Below, piece by piece: positions 60,459 to 64,000 of a DNA stretch of 64,000 bases (its first letter is position 1; every line of letters begins with the position of its first letter). The stretch is from Dimorphilus gyrociliatus (taxonomy: Eukaryota; Annelida; Polychaeta; Dinophilidae): the NCBI GenBank assembly GCA_904063045.1, contig CAJFCJ010000022.1, forward strand, positions 310,001-374,000, given 5' to 3'. A program made the position numbers and the translations under genes. The notes below the pieces were generated by a model. It saw only the letters and a list, made by a program, of their open reading frames with translations, was not told the DNA's origin and did no database searches.

Positions 60459-61352
60459 ATGAATGAAACAGAAAATATTTTCAAAGAATATACCATACCA
60501 GCTGCTATAACAATTACATTTACAATCACGACTTTGGTCATCGTCAGTACCAATATAATTTACGCGATCGTAATCATACGGTCAAAAGTTTTGCATAATA
60601 TATCTGGTTATTTGATGTTACATTTATCATTCAGCGATGTTTTACTTGGAATGCTACTTGTCTTTAGTAATTACGCAATCATTATAAATGGAAAACTAGA
60701 ACGGTATGTGTGTGCCCTTACTGCTGTTTGTACTCCCTTGTTGGCTTCTATGTCAGTCTGGACAATTCTCCTACTGAACATTGATCGCTACATCGCTATC
60801 ACTCAACCTTTTTACTATAATCGAATTGTTACTGTGAGAAATATGAGTATAGCGCTGTTGATGACATGGCTTTTGACGTTAAGCTTAAACTTAAGTCTAA
60901 TTATAAAAGGATCGTATACAGTTAACATTTTTACTTTAAAGTGTTCAGCAAGCTTTAAAGATAACAAAATCTTATGGACTGTAATCATCTTGTTTACCTT
61001 TATAATTTCGGTTATAGTATTTGTATTCCTCTATGCCCACCTAGGATACATAGCTACAAAGAGTAAACTATCAGGTTCCAATGTAAAAGCTTTGAGAACA
61101 TTAGCAATGCTTTTTTGTTGCTTTTTTGTTTCTTGGACCCCAATTGTTGTCAACATAGTCTCGAAAGCTACTGGAAAACCGATTAAGATGAATAGAGTTG
61201 GAAATGTCGCTATTTTAGTATTTATGTATATGAATGGGTTTTGGAATTGTGTAATATATGGAGTTACAAACAAACAATTTAAAAGAGAAATCTATAAATT
61301 TCTTGGTATAAAAACAATAAAGATAAGTGATGTTCAAACTTCTTGCACCTAA
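60459..61352 (+). CDS. class A GPCR, second of the cluster
   Basis: Intronless, 297 aa from the ATG at 60459. An in-frame ATG at 60405 would add a basic 18-aa leader, but the later start gives MNETENIF, matching the N-termini and N-glycosylation sequons of its two neighbours. It shows the GPCR pattern: N32 in TM1, HLSFSD in TM2, VCALTAVC in TM3, NIDRY with DRY at 109-111, FFVSWTPIV in TM6 (SWTP 225-228) and NGFWNCVIYG in TM7. It shares long identical stretches with the third receptor (HLSFSD, IAIT-PFYY, VSKSLGKP/VSKATGKP, FLGIK/FFGIK), so these two come from a recent tandem duplication. Ligand unknown. Confidence 0.86.
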   Translation: MNETENIFKEYTIPAAITITFTITTLVIVSTNIIYAIVIIRSKVLHNISGYLMLHLSFSDVLLGMLLVFSNYAIIINGKLERYVCALTAVCTPLLASMSVWTILLLNIDRYIAITQPFYYNRIVTVRNMSIALLMTWLLTLSLNLSLIIKGSYTVNIFTLKCSASFKDNKILWTVIILFTFIISVIVFVFLYAHLGYIATKSKLSGSNVKALRTLAMLFCCFFVSWTPIVVNIVSKATGKPIKMNRVGNVAILVFMYMNGFWNCVIYGVTNKQFKREIYKFLGIKTIKISDVQTSCT

Positions 61353-61797
61353 CTACACCCAAAAGTCCGACTATAGGGCTATTGCAGATGTCAACAACCC
61401 TACCGTAAGTTCTCATTTAGTAGTATCTATCTGTTCATTTCCGTTTTAGAAAATGTATATTTATTAATATTCAAATTTCTGTTTCTTTGTAGATTACGAA
61501 ATCTGATTAAATATAAAAGAAAAATGGGTCATTTTTGTTATCATTCATTAACTCTTTCCGAAAATTTCATTTGACAATTATACAATTATGATAGAATATT
61601 CTCCCACTGTTTCTTCCTCTATCTGTCTGTCTCTGTCTCTCTCTCTGTATGTATATCTCCCTCTCTCTTTCTCACTGTCACTCTATTTTTCCCTCTGTCT
61701 CCCTCTATATATCTACTTAATTCTATCTTCCCTTCATTATTGTTATAGTTTTGTCTGGAAAGACTTAAAAATTACTCTACGCTCCTAGTACGCTACG
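61353..61797. promoter_or_regulatory. short intergenic spacer with CT-rich tract
   Basis: This 445-bp interval carries both the 3' end of the second receptor and the promoter of the third. A CT/TCTG-rich pyrimidine tract (about 61608-61725) ends roughly 70 bp before the ATG at 61798, the position and composition expected for a TATA-less pyrimidine initiator region. An open frame across it is low-complexity and not a gene. Confidence 0.4.
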
Positions 61798-62700
61798 ATG
61801 AACAAATCGGATTATACTTATGATATTCAAACTGTACCAGCATTTATAACTATTACCTATAGCTTAGTTTGTTTCATTACAGTTCTTTTCAATGTGACAT
61901 ACATGATTGTTATTTTACGAAGGAAAGTAATGCATAACCCTCCTGGTTGGCTTATGATGCATCTATCGTTCAGCGATCTTCTACTTGGTCTATCTTTGAA
62001 TTTAAATGTTTACGTTATTTTGCTAAACGAGAGGACTGTACCTTTTGCATGCTTCCTTTCAGCGCTTTGTCCCGTATTATTATCTGGAACATCAATGTGG
62101 ACTCTTTTAATCTTAAATTTTGATAGATATATTGCTATTACAAAACCGTTTTATTATGAAAGAATATCGAATGGAAGGAATGTTCTAATTAGCATAATAA
62201 TTATTTGGATTGTTAATTTGACTACAAGTTTGACCTTAGCAATAAGAGGACGACAGATAATGAATATCAAAACGTATCAGTGTGTTACAGAATTTGAATA
62301 TAACGCGGAAATTTGGTTGTTTGCAATATCAGTGACTTATGGTGGAACTGGTATCTCTTTAATTTTTATGTATTCTCATTTGATTTGTATAGCTATAAAA
62401 AAGAAAGGACTTAAAAGGAGTAACAAGAAAGCCTTAAGAACTCTCTTACTTTTATTGTTCTTTTTCTATCTTGCCTGGACGCCAATTATATCCAATGTTA
62501 TATCAAAATCTCTAGGGAAGCCATTGAAAGTTAATCAAAACATAAACGTTATTCTAATTATTCTTATGTACTTGAATGGAGCGTATAATTGTATTATCTA
62601 TACAGCAACAAATAATAAATTCAAAATTGAACTATTTAAGTTTTTCGGTATCAAATCGTCGTCAGTAAGTGACTGTCACATTAGTGAATACAGAAGATAG
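61798..62700 (+). CDS. class A GPCR, third of the cluster
   Basis: Intronless, 300 aa. N-terminus MNKSDYT with one N-glycosylation sequon; N32 in TM1, HLSFSDLLLG in TM2, ACFLSALC in TM3, NFDRY with DRY at 109-111, FYLAWTPII in TM6 and NGAYNCIIYTATN in TM7. The third intracellular loop is very short and basic (KKKGLKRSNKKALRTL), similar to both neighbours (GNNKKALKTL, GSNVKALRTL), which marks a shared G-protein-contact signature of this local family. Probable polyadenylation signal AATAAA at about 62744. Ligand unknown. Confidence 0.87.
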   Translation: MNKSDYTYDIQTVPAFITITYSLVCFITVLFNVTYMIVILRRKVMHNPPGWLMMHLSFSDLLLGLSLNLNVYVILLNERTVPFACFLSALCPVLLSGTSMWTLLILNFDRYIAITKPFYYERISNGRNVLISIIIIWIVNLTTSLTLAIRGRQIMNIKTYQCVTEFEYNAEIWLFAISVTYGGTGISLIFMYSHLICIAIKKKGLKRSNKKALRTLLLLLFFFYLAWTPIISNVISKSLGKPLKVNQNINVILIILMYLNGAYNCIIYTATNNKFKIELFKFFGIKSSSVSDCHISEYRR

Positions 62701-64000
62701 AAGAAAAAAAGTACTTATTACTTCTTTCACTTTTTTGTCTCTAAATAAATTAATATATTAATTAATACAAATATAAAAATAGAAGTACATTTATATAATA
62801 TTTCGATGTATAGAAATAGAGTATAACTATTGTCGTGCCTTCTTTTTATTTTATTACAATGTTCTTTTATCAATAAAGTTGTAAGTTCTAATTAATTCTT
62901 ACTGCAAAAAGTATTACTCTGAATGTTGTATTTGAAAATGTAAATGAGACACTAATACTTCCACTAAGATAAGCAGAGAACTACTAGAAGAGAAATGAAT
63001 TCGTGTTTTTCTGTTTTAGTAATTGCTCTTTTCTATATTCTCCTATACAGTATACATTATCTATGTATAGTAAAGTCATAACTACATTAAAAGTAATCCT
63101 GTCATTCTTCATTAATATTTTAGTAATATAATATGTTAAAATAGCAGAAATAAGAGTATTTATTTTTGCTTTGTTAGCGTAGTACAGTTATTTCAATACG
63201 AATGTTAGATTTTTGTTGTAAGTTGACTTTGTTATTCACAATTCTATGGTATTTATACATAATGTTCAAGTTAATTTTCTTTTATTATGAACAACTACAA
63301 AATGAATACTAATATACTTTGCCATAAGTTTGTGATTTAGCTTTAGAAAAACAGCGATAATTATGCCACCTACATTGAATATTTTTTGTTTGCCAATATG
63401 TATATATATATACTGTATATATAACGCATATATCTATATGAACACGTGATTCTCTCTTTTCCTTACGTGTTCTCATTATAAAAGGTAGATGGCATTATTA
63501 TAGGTAATTTCGGTATTCAAAAGTAATAATTACGTTGCTTATGCAAAGATAGGAAATGAAACGAATAAATATACTGTATATGCTGTATATATAATGGGAG
63601 AATAGTACAGTTCTTGGATATAAATAAGAAAAAGGGCAAATAATACCAAAAAAATGGAAGAAATAGAGAATTTCAGAAATTCCATTAACTCTTATAACTG
63701 AGAAATTTCACTAATGTAAAAGTTACATTATCATTAAAGGTTAGGGAAATCTTGATAAGAATAGCAATGAAATCTTGTTTACAGATTATAAACGAAAGAT
63801 TGTTTTTATTATTAATTAAAGATGAAAACTTAAAACTTCTATAAACTTGATCATTTCTCCTCCAAAATATTCTCTTAAATACTTTTCTTTTCGTATTTTC
63901 CATCCTTTTCATTTAATACTTTATGAATAATAATAATATAAAAGCGATATAAGAGAGTTTCACCTAAATGCGGTAATGAAAATCTCCTGAAACGTATAAT
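62701..64000. other. intergenic region at window end
   Basis: 3' UTR of the last receptor, then AT-rich DNA with TATATATACTGTATATATA at about 63402-63423, a double copy (ATACTGTATATGCTGTATATA) at about 63571-63592, and a TAGATGGCA motif at 63486. No gene seen to the end of the window. Confidence 0.55.

Noticed and set aside
61588-61788. Open frame rich in Ser/Leu/Tyr upstream of the third GPCR
   Set aside because: Translation of a CT/TCTG simple repeat; no biological sequence character.
1-64000. Transposon genes, viral relics, CRISPR arrays, rRNA
   Set aside because: Looked for reverse transcriptase, transposase, capsid-like or repeat-spacer patterns on both strands and saw none that could be supported by reading alone.

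Overview
This is an AT-rich animal (metazoan) genomic window. The evidence is eukaryotic multi-exon genes with GT-AG introns (many 52-90 bp, others 0.7-1.5 kb), AATAAA signals, class A GPCRs, an AMPK gamma subunit, a SLC52A-type riboflavin transporter and PAN, PPxY and discoidin-like domains. There are no prokaryotic features. The gene style fits an invertebrate, and a spiralian such as an annelid is my best guess, but the window does not prove it. I joined exons by hand using reading phase and splice sites. Each multi-exon model below keeps one open frame, and its total length divides by three.

Layout. Positions 1-14116 hold no gene I can support, only AT/CT/GA microsatellites and short recurring motifs. 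At 14117-15298 (+) is an intronless Golgi-type GT-A glycosyltransferase. After another gene-poor stretch, 21813-23897 (-) is a three-exon secreted protein of unknown family. The centrepiece is 24983-32507 (+), a 13-exon gene for an unrecognised protein of about 1522 aa. It is built from four repeats carrying RTKSGRL, six repeats carrying AGGTRHV, several short 'YxxxxxGxxxRKKK' units and a helical C-terminal region. It includes a 13-nt microexon and a possible internal second start at 30517. At 34845-38186 (+) is a secreted multidomain protein with a PA-like region, galactose-binding-like repeats and a PAN domain. At 39300-41072 (-) is a four-TM LAPTM-like protein with a PPxY tail, and at 42115-42449 (-) a two-exon neuropeptide-like precursor.

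The right half holds a riboflavin transporter (44378-45676, +) and a divergent AMPK gamma subunit with alternative first exons (48205/48399-52629, +). Two unassigned minus-strand exon candidates lie at 54.6-55.3 kb. Three intronless paralogous class A GPCRs follow at 56385, 60459 and 61798 (+), the last two being closest to each other.

Across the window two short motifs recur outside coding DNA: an odd palindrome TATACTGTATA, and a CTCF-like core A-G-A/G-T-G-G-C-G. I see no operon-like or pathway logic linking the genes. The clearest local organisation is the GPCR tandem array. I found no transposon ORF, CRISPR array, tRNA or rRNA.
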